Shown piece by piece: positions 13,373 through 23,652 of a DNA stretch of 64,000 nucleotides; positions within the stretch are counted from its first letter, which is position 1; each line of letters opens with the position of its first letter. The notes beneath the pieces were generated by a model, which saw nothing but the letters and a program-made list of their open reading frames with translations, had not been told where the DNA came from and ran no database searches. The DNA is from Paracentrotus lividus (taxonomy: Eukaryota > Echinodermata > Echinoidea > Camarodonta > Echinidae): NCBI GenBank assembly GCA_940671915.1, contig CALNVZ010003435.1, positions 9,095,167 through 9,159,166 on the forward strand, given 5' to 3'. A program made the translations under genes and the position numbers.

Positions 13373-13577
13373 ATGGAGATTGCCAAGTTGAAAGGTATAA
13401 TGCACGATCCTGAGTACTACACCAAATCATTTCACGCGTTTGCAAAGAAAAGCAACAAATTCAACAGCTTTTCAAATTGGGGTGATACCGTCTTCCCCAA
13501 ACTAGTACTGGATAGATTGGTGAAGAGTTTCCAGCGGATACGGAGAATGAAGTTGCTCGGAGTCGGCAGTGGATCTG
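13373..13577 (+). pseudogene. Copy A exon 1
   Basis: 205 nt, the same length as exon 1 of the other copies. The start ATG is at the position shared by all four copies (ACCATGGAG here). The donor is G|GTAAGAAT, interrupting the third glycine codon of the SAM loop after one base (phase 1). A further in-frame ATG lies 27 nt upstream, but it is not conserved. Confidence 0.85.
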
Positions 13578-13849
13578 GTAAGAATACTGGTTAAGAAATA
13601 AAATAAAAGAAGAATTAAGAAAGGAAAACAAAGAAAAGAGGAGAAAGAAAGAAATATAACAAGGAACGGAAAAGATGGTGGGAAAGGTGTGGTGTAAATA
13701 AAAGAGAGAAAGGGGGACGGAGAGAGATAGAGAAATAAAGGGGAAGATAAGGAGTGAGGTAAGAGCAGGAAATATTGTACATATTTCAGGATGTTTTCTC
13801 TCTTCATTTTCTTTCCTTCTTGTTTTGTTTTGTTTAGCTACACACAGCA

Positions 13850-13965
13850 AGCCCATGACTAGGTTTTTTAACGGGGATGTGGGGGGGGGCTCTAAATTTG
13901 AAAAGTGGACCTATTCTGAAGGGACGAACCTTGCGAGTGCGAAGCGCGAGCCGAAATTTTACCTT
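13850..13965. repeat. Fragment of a GC-rich TIR-element family
   Basis: It contains GACTAGG, a G-run, AAAAGTGGACC and the GCGAAGCGCGAGC motif, all shared with the element at 18078-18616. It lies in intron 1 of copy A. Confidence 0.4.
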
Positions 13966-14438
13966 ATCATACCGAAGGCAGTATATTCTATATCATTTAT
14001 TTCTTTTCAATTTATTTACCAGGTGACGATCAGCTGATTTGCTACTTCAAAATTAACAATGGAAACTGAATGTTATAACCTATAATTGTGTTCTTAAGTG
14101 TTGCCATTGTTAAGTCCTTTAAATCTTTAACATTTTTGAAGTTTCAGTGTGTTTGTCCTTCGTTAACGTTATGTACCAAGTAGTTCTTTAGAACATTTTG
14201 AGTATAACCCCTAACACCAAATTATGCTCATGTCAAATGATGTTTCTTCTTTTTTTTTCTTTTTCTTTATTTTTTTGATAAGAATATGATATAACTCCGG
14301 GGTCGGTGTAGCCCGCACCCCCCCCCCAAAAAAAAAAAAAAAAAAATTATAATAAAAAAAAAAAAAAAAAATCATGGGCAAAAATGCCTGATTTTTTTCT
14401 GGCTGTATTTTCTTATTTCTATATTTGGTATTTGACAG

Positions 14439-14766
14439 GTGAGATGGATAGTAAAATGGCAGCGAGTATCAGGTCTCGATTCAAGTCCGTCCGCAATGTC
14501 GTTTCGAACCACGCCGCCAAGCAGCTCGAGATTGTACGCGCTCGCTCATTGAGAGAAAGAAATCCGAACGAATTCCAAGGCATCGAGTTCGACCTGCGTC
14601 AAATCGGCATCGAAGAGTATCGCTCCAAGGAAAGTGACCATCCAACCAAGTACCACTTCATCAGTGCCATCATTCCCTGATTATGTTGACGACTTCAAAG
14701 ATACCATACGAATATCTCTACGACTGTTTGAAGAGGGTGGATTCTCCCTTCTTAGTGTCTCCTCAG
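14439..14766 (+). pseudogene. Copy A exon 2
   Basis: The acceptor is TTTGACAG|GTGAGATGG and the donor CTCAG|GTACGATG, both aligned with copy B. The frame is open from the junction glycine to KYHFISAI, then a one-base loss gives IIP and a stop at about 14678. Downstream bases still align to the ...YLYDCLEEGG... region with additional indels. Confidence 0.8.
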
Positions 14767-15475
14767 GTACGATGTGATCCAATATTGCCTCTCAACACAC
14801 CCCCCCCCATGTAGGCTACAAACACAAGAAAAGCCGCATTGGAATATTAGACAACGCGCACACAAGACATAGACAACACATATTGAAATAGGCAAAGAAT
14901 GCACAATGTTGGCCTACGCGAGTCGACGAATGAGTACCGACACTTAGCGCATAATGCAACGTTGGTCATGCGTCTTACGTGTGACTGCACCATTCATTCA
15001 AGAACCAATCGAGACATGAGCTTCAAACTTGATGATATTTTGTATCACCATTAGATAACGATCGATTTTTGAAGTTCGTAATTAAAAGGACAAGGCTCAT
15101 TGAGGCATTGCCATTCCTTTGTCGCTGAGCGGGGGGGGGGGGTCCTCAAAGAGCCAACGAACCATGCAGCTTAAGACGTTTTTGAATCCTCCAAGAAAAG
15201 AGGACTTCCCTGAATGTAATTATGACCAAGCATGTGAGATGCAAGATTTTAGAATACTTTTGTTTCTAACATTTACCTTTATGCAAGAATTATCAAATAA
15301 CTTTTCTCAACTTTTAATAACTCGTTTGAGTTCGGCATATTAATGAACTTGAAACAATATATAAGAAACAATTATTGTAAAACATATATTATCGAATTAT
15401 TTCCAATTTAACAGATACATATTTATGTGAAATCATGTAAAAGCATTTTCCTAATTCTTTGTTTGCAATGACGAA

Positions 15476-15638
15476 GGGAATAGGCTGCGATTCCATGGTT
15501 AACAAAACCACATGAGAAACCAGAGGTTTCATGGTTCATGTGACCAGCTGGGAAGACGGTGCTTCAACCCAGAGGCCCAGGAAACAGTTTTCCTGGCCAT
15601 GGTTCCCTTCGCAAGATTTGTAAATCGCAGCCTGTCCC
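15476..15638. repeat. Foldback element with nested hairpins
   Basis: The ends are inverted: GGGAATAGGCTGCGATT on the left, AAATCGCAGCCTGTCCC on the right. Inside are further hairpins, for example CCAGGAAA-acagtt-TTCCTGG near 15575-15597. A non-coding MITE-like insertion in intron 2 of copy A. Confidence 0.55.
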
Positions 15639-15796
15639 AACGCCTGTCATGGCGCTCTTTGGCCATTCCTCTCCTGGAGGGATATGGTACAATGGTTATC
15701 AGAAACGGTACCAAAAAACAACACCCTCAATTATAACACTAAGATACTTGAAAAAGAATCAGCTGTACACAATGTAACCGTCAAAAAACATTCTGT

Positions 15797-16125
15797 AATC
15801 AAAAATCAAGCCCATCCGACTATTCCTGTCAGTAATCAGCCTCAACCAACCATCCATGTCAATACTCAGTCCAACCATCCATCCATGTCAATAAACAAGC
15901 CCAACCAACCATACCATGTCAAAAGTCAAGCCAACCAGAACCACCCATGTCATTAATCAAGCCAAACATCCATTTCAATAAACCAGCCCAACCAAACATC
16001 CATGTCATTATTCAATCCAAACCACTACTCATTTAAATATCAAGCCCAACCAATCCATCATTTAAGTAATCAGCAACAACCAGCACTTGAATTACAAGCT
16101 CACCTTGCAATCATCTAAATAAAAG
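15797..16125. repeat. Degenerate ~30-bp minisatellite
   Basis: About ten units of roughly 29-31 bases resemble ATCAAGCCCAACCAACCATC plus CATGTCAAT. The later units are more degenerate. Part of the array reads through as a ten-residue repeat, but it lies in an intron and is flanked by T-runs, so I treat it as non-coding. Confidence 0.8.
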
Positions 16126-16441
16126 CCCAATGTTTTTTTTTTTTTTTTTCTTCTTCTCCTCTTCCAATTTTCACTATCTACATCGATTTTCATAACCCCT
16201 TTGAAATTGAAGATTAAACTACACAAAGCTGGACATATTATATACTATCCACTGAATATAATAAACCATCAAACACCATTGCAGGCCCGTGAAATAAAGT
16301 CCCTTAAAACCAAAGTAAAACAAGTAACTCGACTTGAAACAAAACGTTACATGTCTTTAAAGCTGTCACAACCACCCAACAGCTTTAACATCAAAACCAA
16401 TCCTGTTTACAAAGTTACCAAAGTTTAATGCAACATTCATA

Positions 16442-17411
16442 TAGGGCAAGTCCACGCTATTTGTTCCCGAGATTGGTGATTTTTCGACTTTTTGACACAT
16501 TTTTGTGTCAAGTGTGTCAGTGGGTTTGTAAGTATACATAATGTGTCATATATCACCATAAAGGTTTGATGAACTTACTGCAAATGGAGTCAAAAAGTCT
16601 TATTCAAGGTCATATGACGTCACAAGGCTCATTAATATTCATGAAAAAAATATATAAAATGCATTAAAAATGCTATTTTCAACCATTTAAAAAGAGGTTT
16701 GTCATAGGAGTACAACCAAAAAGTAAGTTAATTTCTGTTGTTATATTTTCTGGCTAACTCTGGTGAAAACATCACGAACCTAGCACATAGCTTTTCATAT
16801 TTTAGACTTAGAAATATCAGGTCTCGGAAATAGTCTCACAAAAGTTACTGAGCTTGATGTAAAATCATAACATTTTATACCCCACCCTCCCACCTTTAGA
16901 AATGAAACCAAATAATTTTTCTTACATTTGTGCTTTGTATTATGTTTCTTTTGATTTATCAGAGAGATCTTTTAACAAAAGATGTTGCTACGCCTTGGTT
17001 TCACCAATTGTTTAATAATAATATTACAGGGAATAATTGTCCCGTGTGTTACTGTTCCGTTTGTTACCTGACATAGTTTTTAAAACTTGACCTTTGCCAG
17101 AAACTCGAAGTTTAAGAGGATATGATCTGCAAATTTACATCTACTTTTTAAATTCAGAGTTATATGTGAACAAAGTCAAAATTTGAAAACACCATTTTTT
17201 TTGCGGTCCCCATTGTTACCAGCACGAATAAAATGATCATAAATTATATGAATTGAGTTATTACAACTACTTTTTTTTTTTTTTGTTGGACATTCTTAGT
17301 ACCTTCAGGAATATACCGAAGGATTGAATTTCATTTAAGATTTGTTCAATAGCCCTATTTTTTGCTCTGAATGTCCCGTTGTTACCGCGCAAAATAGCTT
17401 GGACTTGCCTA
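16442..17411. mobile_element. 970-bp TIR element with TA ends
   Basis: The left terminus GGGCAAGTCCACGCTATTT matches, inverted, the right terminus AAATAGCTTGGACTTGCC, and TA flanks each side. This fits a TA-targeting (Tc1/mariner-type) non-autonomous element. No transposase frame is present. It lies in intron 2 of copy A. Confidence 0.65.
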
Positions 17412-18077
17412 CTACATGTAAATCAAGTATGCTGAACTATTTTCGGACCAATCAGTACTAACATCGACTACATGTATACATTCTCTTCTAAAACGGGACG
17501 CCCTTTCCCCATCCAATTATTCTCACTCACAGTAATATAGAAGCGTCTTTAACCGCTGTCCCATTTTACCTTGGAATTTATCGTCGACCTGATCACTGAC
17601 AGAGGAAGGGAGGGGGTGGAAAAAGTCAACAGAATTCAACGGAGTAAAAGCAGAGAATGATTTCTGAAATGATCATGAATGCGCACCTGCAAAAACAATT
17701 TTTTTTTTTCAAATTCCGCTATTTATTACAAACTGCGCCGCTTATTGTTACTTCCCCAAATACGTGTGAAGAAAGGTTTTCAGTTTTGACCTAATGTAGA
17801 TTTTAAAAAAATCACTTACATTTGATGTGCGCCGAATCGTGCTGAAAAAATAACTTTTATTAACCTCCATAATATTTAATCAAGGGCGCGCCATTCGCGA
17901 ATTTCAGACCTACATTAATATGCATTCTAGATTGACATTAGCTTTATTTTCTTATAAAAAATAAGTATTTTGGGATCGGAAACGGGGTAAAGAATGGGAG
18001 ATAGTGTCACAGCCATATTTTGATATCCGACAATTAGCCATAACAGAGAGAAATAGAATTCCTAATGTCTCGATATT

Positions 18078-18616
18078 CAGGTCCGTTACTAGGATTTTAA
18101 GGGGGGGGGGGGTTCGAAATCTCAAAAGTGGACCTTTTTCAGACGCAGATCCAGAGACGGACTTTTACGGGGAGTCAAAAGGTATCCAAATTTTTTTTTC
18201 GTAACGCCGGGCAAGCAAAAGGTACATAATTTTTTTTTTTCACACGCTGGCCGCGCGATAAGCGGGGGGGGGGGGGTTGTTAAAAAAAAATTCCGCCTTC
18301 AGTGGTCAAGAAGGTCAGCCATTAGCTGTAGGGGAAGTGTGAGCTCGCTCGATTCGCCCGAAAACAAAGAAACAAAAACTTTCTCTTATTTTTTTGCAAT
18401 AAGCGCGGGGGGTGTTTTAAAATAAAATCAGCCTCGAGGTCAAGAAGGTGATTAGCTGTTAGCTGTAGGGAAAGTGTGAGCCTCGCTCAATTGGTCACCC
18501 CCCCAAAAAAAAAAAACAACAAGCACAACAACAACAAAAAAATTGGTGGGGCAAGCGGACCCCTGCTCGCCAGCGGGGGGGGGGTCGTTCGAAGCCCCCC
18601 CCTAGTTACGGGCCTG
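18078..18616. mobile_element. 539-bp non-autonomous TIR element (CAGG...CCTG)
   Basis: The terminus CAGGTCCGTTACTAGG is matched inverted by CCTAGTTACGGGCCTG. Flanks are ATATT and TTATT, a 4/5 match to a 5-bp target duplication. G-runs, AAAGGTA(T/C) repeats and GCGATAAGCGG inside are shared with 62159-62554. It lies in intron 2 of copy A. Confidence 0.7.
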
Positions 18617-18760
18617 TTATTCCTTCTCTCTTTTTTTCCTTTTGCGCCACTTTTATTTCTTATACCTCTTTGTCTATTCCAAACCTTCTACAAATTCCCT
18701 TTTTTATCTCTTCCATTTAACATGTACCGTTCTCACTCTTCCGTTTTTTTATTCTAGCAG

Positions 18761-19131
18761 TTGATGGTGGCGTTTGATCGCTTTGTGGACCGCTTCACTA
18801 CATTCCAGAACACAGTCATCCGCTACCTCTGCACAACTCATCTCCGGATGTGCCTAATCTCTTCAACATCCCTTTCGACGAAATCCAAGCAATCAATGCG
18901 CGCGTCGACATCACGACCTGCTTCGAACAGGGATCCGAAGCACGGGAACTTATCATCGACTTCTCTTTGCCACAACCCTTGATCTTCGCGGCTCAGCTCC
19001 ACCGAGCTTTACAAAGGAGGTCGTCGATTATATTGGGTCTGACCAGTGCTCAGAACGCATGGAGGATGGGACTGTGTGCTCTTAACAACGACTGGGATGC
19101 TGCTATGCTCAAAAACCACTTTCCTCAATGA
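18761..19131 (+). pseudogene. Copy A exon 3
   Basis: The acceptor is TCTAGCAG|TTGATGG. It begins with the VDGGV signature of the A/B pair. An extra base follows within the first five codons, a base is lost near HLR, and further shifts lie across the ...RGSAPP... and ...SDQCSERMEDG... segments before the frame returns at NNDWDAA. The last codons end at TGA 19129-19131. Confidence 0.8.
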
Positions 19132-20194
19132 GCAATATTATTGTATTTTGCCTGATAAAAAGATAGTACCGACGAATAACGGTATCAGGTATGACGATCT
19201 TTCCAAAACGTTTTGTGACATGGGAGAACGCTTTTGGTTTTACTCTGACATCATTCCTCATTTTCTAGGTACCTTGTATCAGGGAGATGGCTCCCATCTC
19301 TCTGCTTGTATGTTCCAGAGATTGGCGACAGACTTTTCATCTACCATGTCTACTTCTAAACATTTTGAATTGTGCCTGTACTTCTGATACCAGTCAGTTC
19401 TATGAAAGTAATTTTTGATGACTGTCTCCCTCTGATTATCTTCTTTCTAACTTTTCTTGTCAATATTAATATTCTTTTTATGTGTCTAACAACTGAAGCT
19501 GTAATTTAAAAGATTACTCTGGAGCAATTTATAGATAAATAATGATGAGTGCAAAATGAGAATTGCTAAAAATGCTTTATTCAATAAAAGAGAGCTAGTG
19601 AGGAAGATTCGAAGATTGTGAGTTCAAAAAGAGCATGAGCTTTCGAACCTAGGAGAATCTTCGTCAGAGACAAAATTAATGACGACATGTACAACAACAG
19701 TAATAAAACTATAATGAAGAATACATTATACAGTGCGTCCCACAAAAAACGAAACCGAGATTGATCGGACGCACTGTACAATATCGGCTTGAGGATGCGA
19801 AGTCCTAAAACCCGAAAGCATCATTGAATGTGACCTTCTTTAACAATCGACATTGTTCTATCCACGCGTGATTTAACCTTTTCTTACAAAAATTATCCAA
19901 GTTCTGACTTTACCCATAATTCATTTTTTTCAAATCAACAACATTATATTTTCATTTCACTGCTGCACACATTAAACAACTTACAGAATTATGTCTGAAA
20001 TTGATTTACAAAAAACATTTTCTATGTTTAAAATCTGAAGACTGTTGTAAATAACTTGCCAAAAATGAGAAGGCTTATGTTTTTTTCATTGTGTTTCTTT
20101 TATACAGTATTAAGTCTGATTTATGATCTTTAGTATGATTTTACTGTATATTCCTGAAAAGGACTGTATTGAAGGGAGAAGAGGTTCTGGAGAG
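19132..20194. other. Intergenic region between copies A and B
   Basis: AT-rich and non-coding apart from the 50-bp TIR element annotated at 19729-19778. No gene recognised. Confidence 0.5.
19729..19778. mobile_element. 50-bp mini TIR element
   Basis: TACAGTGCGTCC and GGACGCACTGTA face each other across about 26 bases. These are the termini of the larger palindromic element at 21451-22132, so this is an internally deleted relative. Confidence 0.65.
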
Positions 20195-20564
20195 TTAAGC
20201 CCAGCGTATGCGATGCGATTGCACTAAGATCCGATTGCAACAAATTGCCAAATCGGATCGAGGCCAGCGCACACATTGCAACAGGCGCCTGCATATACCA
20301 TGGCACCACTCTTTTACGCGCATGCGCGCAGTAATACACACCTCCATCTCTAGCAAATCTGATTGGCTGAAATTATCAAAATCGCAGGAAAACCACAAGA
20401 AGATTTGACATGTCAAATGTCTGAAATTTGGTCTGCGATTTTTTCTGCAAGCGCCAACAACATCGCATTGCAGTTGCAGCGTGTTTCAGGTCAGCTCACA
20501 CACTGCAATTTTGTTGCAATCGGAACTTAGTGCAATCGCATCGCATAGTGTGCGCTGGGCTTTA
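20195..20564. mobile_element. 370-bp TIR element, TTAA-like ends
   Basis: The left end GCCCAGCGTATGCGATGCGA, continuing to CCGATTGCAAC, is matched inverted by the right end, which finishes ATAGTGTGCGCTGGGC. The arms are roughly 45-50 bp. Flanks are TTAA on the left and TTTA on the right, suggesting a TTAA-targeting (piggyBac or Kolobok-type) MITE with one mutated flank. Confidence 0.65.
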
Positions 20565-20648
20565 GAGAAGGAGAAAATGGTAGAAATGGATAATAAATGG
20601 GTTATATTTTTGCTGAGTAGTAAATGACATCCATAATTCTTTATTATA

Positions 20649-21294
20649 TATGGGTGGTGTCACCAATAATTCGCGCAGAACCTTAGTTCGCGCACGACGG
20701 ATATCTCAAAAAGTAATAAATATCGTGAAAATCTGATAGCACCATCAGAGAGAGGCGACCAAAAAATTGCTTAAGTCCAAACTTTCGTCACGGTATGGTG
20801 TATCGAATTGTGAATTAATTGACCAAACATCGGAAAATTGCGTGTCCGTTGGCGAAAATTTCGAGATTTTTTACAAGGGTCTGGAAATCATCATTTTCCG
20901 AGTTAATGTCATAAATTGTGAGGATGATATTAATATCATTCTTATTCTATGAATTTGACTTACATTTACTGTTATTCCCTTTCCTTAGACTGATGGAATT
21001 TCTGATAAATCTTTGTCCAAACGCCGTGCGGGAATTAAGGTAACACTGTTTTGTTGACTTTTTCAGCAGAATGCGCGATCGTTCGATCGACATAGAATTT
21101 TGAAATCGCGATATCGTCGAAACCCTTTGTACCTAGTTCACTTCTTCGTTCGGCGATTCGGAGTTTAGAATTTTGCCGTTATTTGGTATTTATTAGTTTT
21201 CGTTGATTTTGTGTAAAACCTTGAAAATATGTTGATTGAATGTCACATTTGTATAATTTTTGAAATTTGCGCGAACTATGGTCTCCCCATCATA
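20649..21294 (+). mobile_element. 646-bp TIR element, family 1 copy 1
   Basis: The terminus TATGGGTGGTGTCACCA, followed by TTCGCGC, is mirrored by GCGCGAACTATGGTCTC followed by CCCATCATA. A second copy at 27706-28348 is collinear throughout. No transposase. TA bases at both ends are consistent with TA target duplication. Confidence 0.75.
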
Positions 21295-21412
21295 CTATAA
21301 TGATTGTCATCAAGCACAATATGTGATTTGAATAATTTTCATATCGAAATTGCCCTTTCTATTTCTACCAATTTACTTTGCATTTCACGTTTGTTGGAAC
21401 AAATGTTTCAAT

Positions 21413-21450
<38 letters not shown>

Positions 21451-21452
<2 letters not shown>

Positions 21453-22132
21453 CAGTGCGTCCCAAAAAGAACTATACACTTTTGAAATGGCTACCAAATA
21501 AAGACAATACGATTCTTGGGTAAAATGTTTATAATGTATATAAAGCTCATATCCTCAACTATCATTATGACACCAAAAATTCCGAAAATAACGCATGCTT
21601 CAGTGAGTAATGCCCACTTTTGTAAAGGACATAAAATATACCGCTGCGCAGGAATCACTATTAATTTTGCACCTGGTTATGGAACGCCATGAAGGAGTCA
21701 AATTAATGGATGGAAGATAAATCAGCAAACAGAGTAATAAAATAAAAGCAAAAATTTAGAGAAATAATAATACTATGCAAAAATGTATTGTTTCACTGTT
21801 TGTTTTCATTACATTGATTTTGCTTTGGACTTCAGTTTATTTTGTCTTTGTTGGCGCGATTGATTCCATCATTAATTTTGACTCATTCGTGGCGTTCCAT
21901 AACCAGGTGCAAAATGAATAGTGTGAATTTCCTGCGCAGGGTAATTTTTGTGTCCTTTTTCAAAAATGGGATTACTCACTGAAGCATGCGTTATTTTCCG
22001 GAATTTTTTGTATCATTATGATAGTTGAGATATGAGCTTTATATATTTATAACCTTTTCCCCAATAATCATATGTTTTCCTATCTGGTAGCTTATTTAAA
22101 AAAGTGTATAGTTCTTTTTGGGACGCACTGTA
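21451..22132. mobile_element. 682-bp near-palindromic mariner-type MITE
   Basis: It starts TACAGTGCGTCCCAAAAAGA and ends TTTTTGGGACGCACTGTA. The inverted similarity runs about 300 bp inward through shared blocks such as GCTCATATC, GCATGCTTCAGTGAGTAAT, CTGCGCAGGAA and CACCTGGTTATGGAACGCCA. It sits in a TA-rich tract, as expected for a TA-targeting element. Non-coding. Confidence 0.85.
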
Positions 22133-22153
22133 TATATATATATATATAAAATA

Positions 22154-22190
<37 letters not shown>
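22131..22190. repeat. TA microsatellite
   Basis: An (AT)n tract abutting the right end of the palindromic MITE. Confidence 0.85.
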
Positions 22191-22193
<3 letters not shown>

Positions 22194-23335
22194 AACTCTG
22201 TATCGGTTGCTTCTGTCTAATTGCTTCATGCGTTTGCCTTTTGTAAAATAATGTAGTAAATAAAACAATACCGTGTTTTGAATTATTAAATCGTTTCAGT
22301 TTAAGATGAACAAAGAAAATAACGGTAGATGTTGGGATTGGAATTCACACGTTTTATAAAATGAACAACATGAATAAAAGAATATATTAAACGAGTTCAA
22401 TATAACTAACCCTTGTAAAAGAAAAGAAAAAATATATATATTTTTTTTAGTAAGGTGCTTAATTAATCATATTTTTAGTTGCAATGCAGTAGTGTAAACG
22501 TTTTAACTTCTTTTACTGGCTATAAGCATCATTAGTCTGTTTTATCACTTTCATTCTCTTTCTCATTTTTAATTTTTAATACTTTATATTTTCTATCAAA
22601 TTTTCTATTTTTTCCTCATTCTGGTTATTTTTTTTTCTTTCATACCTACAATATTGACGCATTTTTATTACATAATTTTTTTTCAATTCTTTTTCTTCTC
22701 TTTAGTGTTAACAAATGTGAGAATAAAGGCCATAATAAGGGGATGCAAGTGAAGAAAAAAAAGTTCGGCAAATAGAGAGAATATTGAAATGTTATAATAT
22801 TTTCTTTTATATATATTTTATATTTTCTTGTCTGAAAAAAAATCATCCTTTTAAACGAATCCTATCTACAAATGGAAAATAGGAACCGCATGTAATACTT
22901 TTTTTTCTATTTTCACTTTTTTTTCTTCACATTTGTTTGTTGGTTTTTTTTTTTCGACTGGGGCAGAGAGAGGTGATGGGAAAGTTGGACAAATAGGAGG
23001 AGGAGAGAGAGGAAAAAGAATTATTTGTATAGATGGAAATATTATTAAAAATATGCCTATCGTGTGTGATTCGATTTATCATATACGTTCAAAAGGTTTC
23101 CATTGTTATTTGTTATCAGAGCAGCTTCAAATTCTTTAAAATACTCGCTTCATATTGTATATAATCTCTCACCATGCATGTGCCACTAGCTATAGGAGTA
23201 TTGCCAATATTTATATATCGTAGTTATCGTGTGTACATTAAATTAGTAGGCCTATTACATGTCGCTCGCAATGCAGGAGCTGTCGCGAAATTTTAACTCT
23301 ACCAAATATTTTCAAAGCCTTACACTCTGAGAATC
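22191..23335. other. Upstream region of HNMT-like copy B
   Basis: AT-rich and non-coding. The last ~240 bases share short blocks with the sequence upstream of copies C and D (CCATTGTTAT, then a TTCAAA...ATACTCGC/ATATTCGC block), ending in the GAGAATCATGG context shared by the start codons of B, C and D. Confidence 0.5.
23090..23335 (+). promoter_or_regulatory. Candidate conserved upstream segment of copy B
   Basis: CCATTGTTAT and an AAAATACTCGCT-type block at 23099-23155 recur upstream of copy C (27653-27695) and copy D (38487-38525, less similar). In C, removing the MITE at 27706-28348 puts the block at almost the same distance from the ATG (about 170-190 bases) as in B. This is retained 5'-flank homology. 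A promoter role is inference, and I could not identify a TATA box. Confidence 0.35.
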
Positions 23336-23540
23336 ATGGAGACTGTTAAGCTGAAAAGTATATTGGAAGATCCTGAGTACTATACACAGGCTTTTCACAC
23401 GTATGCTGAGAAATGCAACAAGTTCTCCTGCTTGGCAAAATGGGGTGACACCGTCTTCCCCAAACTAGTACTGGATAGATTGGTGAAGAGTTTCCAAGCG
23501 GATACGGAAATGAAGTTGCTGGGAGTCGGCAGTGGATCGG
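23336..23540 (+). CDS. hnmt-like: Copy B exon 1
   Basis: 205 nt. It begins METVKLKSI at the start codon shared with copies C and D (GAGAATCATGGAG) and ends TCG G|GTAAGAAT inside the SAM loop. It carries the FQADTEMK signature that groups B with A, against FPADTEMN in C and D. Confidence 0.9.
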
Positions 23541-23613
23541 GTAAGAATTATTGCTAAGTCAGAGAGGAGCAGATGTTCAAAGACAGCAGAGACGAGTTTG
23601 AAAGTGGGGGTTC

Positions 23614-23652
<39 letters not shown>

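Larger units (their letters stand above)
13373..19131 (+). pseudogene. HNMT-like methyltransferase copy A, frameshifted
   Basis: This is a three-exon member of the histamine N-methyltransferase-like, SAM-dependent methyltransferase family, with exons at 13373-13577, 14439-14766 and 18761-19131. Exon 1 begins MEIAKLKGI and ends in the SAM loop GVGSGSG. Exon 1 carries a compensated -1/+1 indel pair that changes the usual ADTE stretch to RIRR. Exon 2 keeps the HNMT-like FDLRQIGI and KYHFISAI motifs, then loses one base and reaches a stop just before the expected SLYYV; its acidic SAM-ribose residue is also replaced. Exon 3 aligns throughout to copy B but needs several frame changes, including one in the first codons. 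All lesions are small indels, so this is either an eroded pseudogene or a sequence with uncorrected consensus errors. The exon 1 and 3 signature residues group it with copy B. Confidence 0.8.

Noticed and set aside
13461-13856. 131-codon minus-strand frame opposite exon 1 of copy A
   Set aside because: A shadow of the true exon plus the purine-rich intron; it is not conserved in the other copies as a gene.
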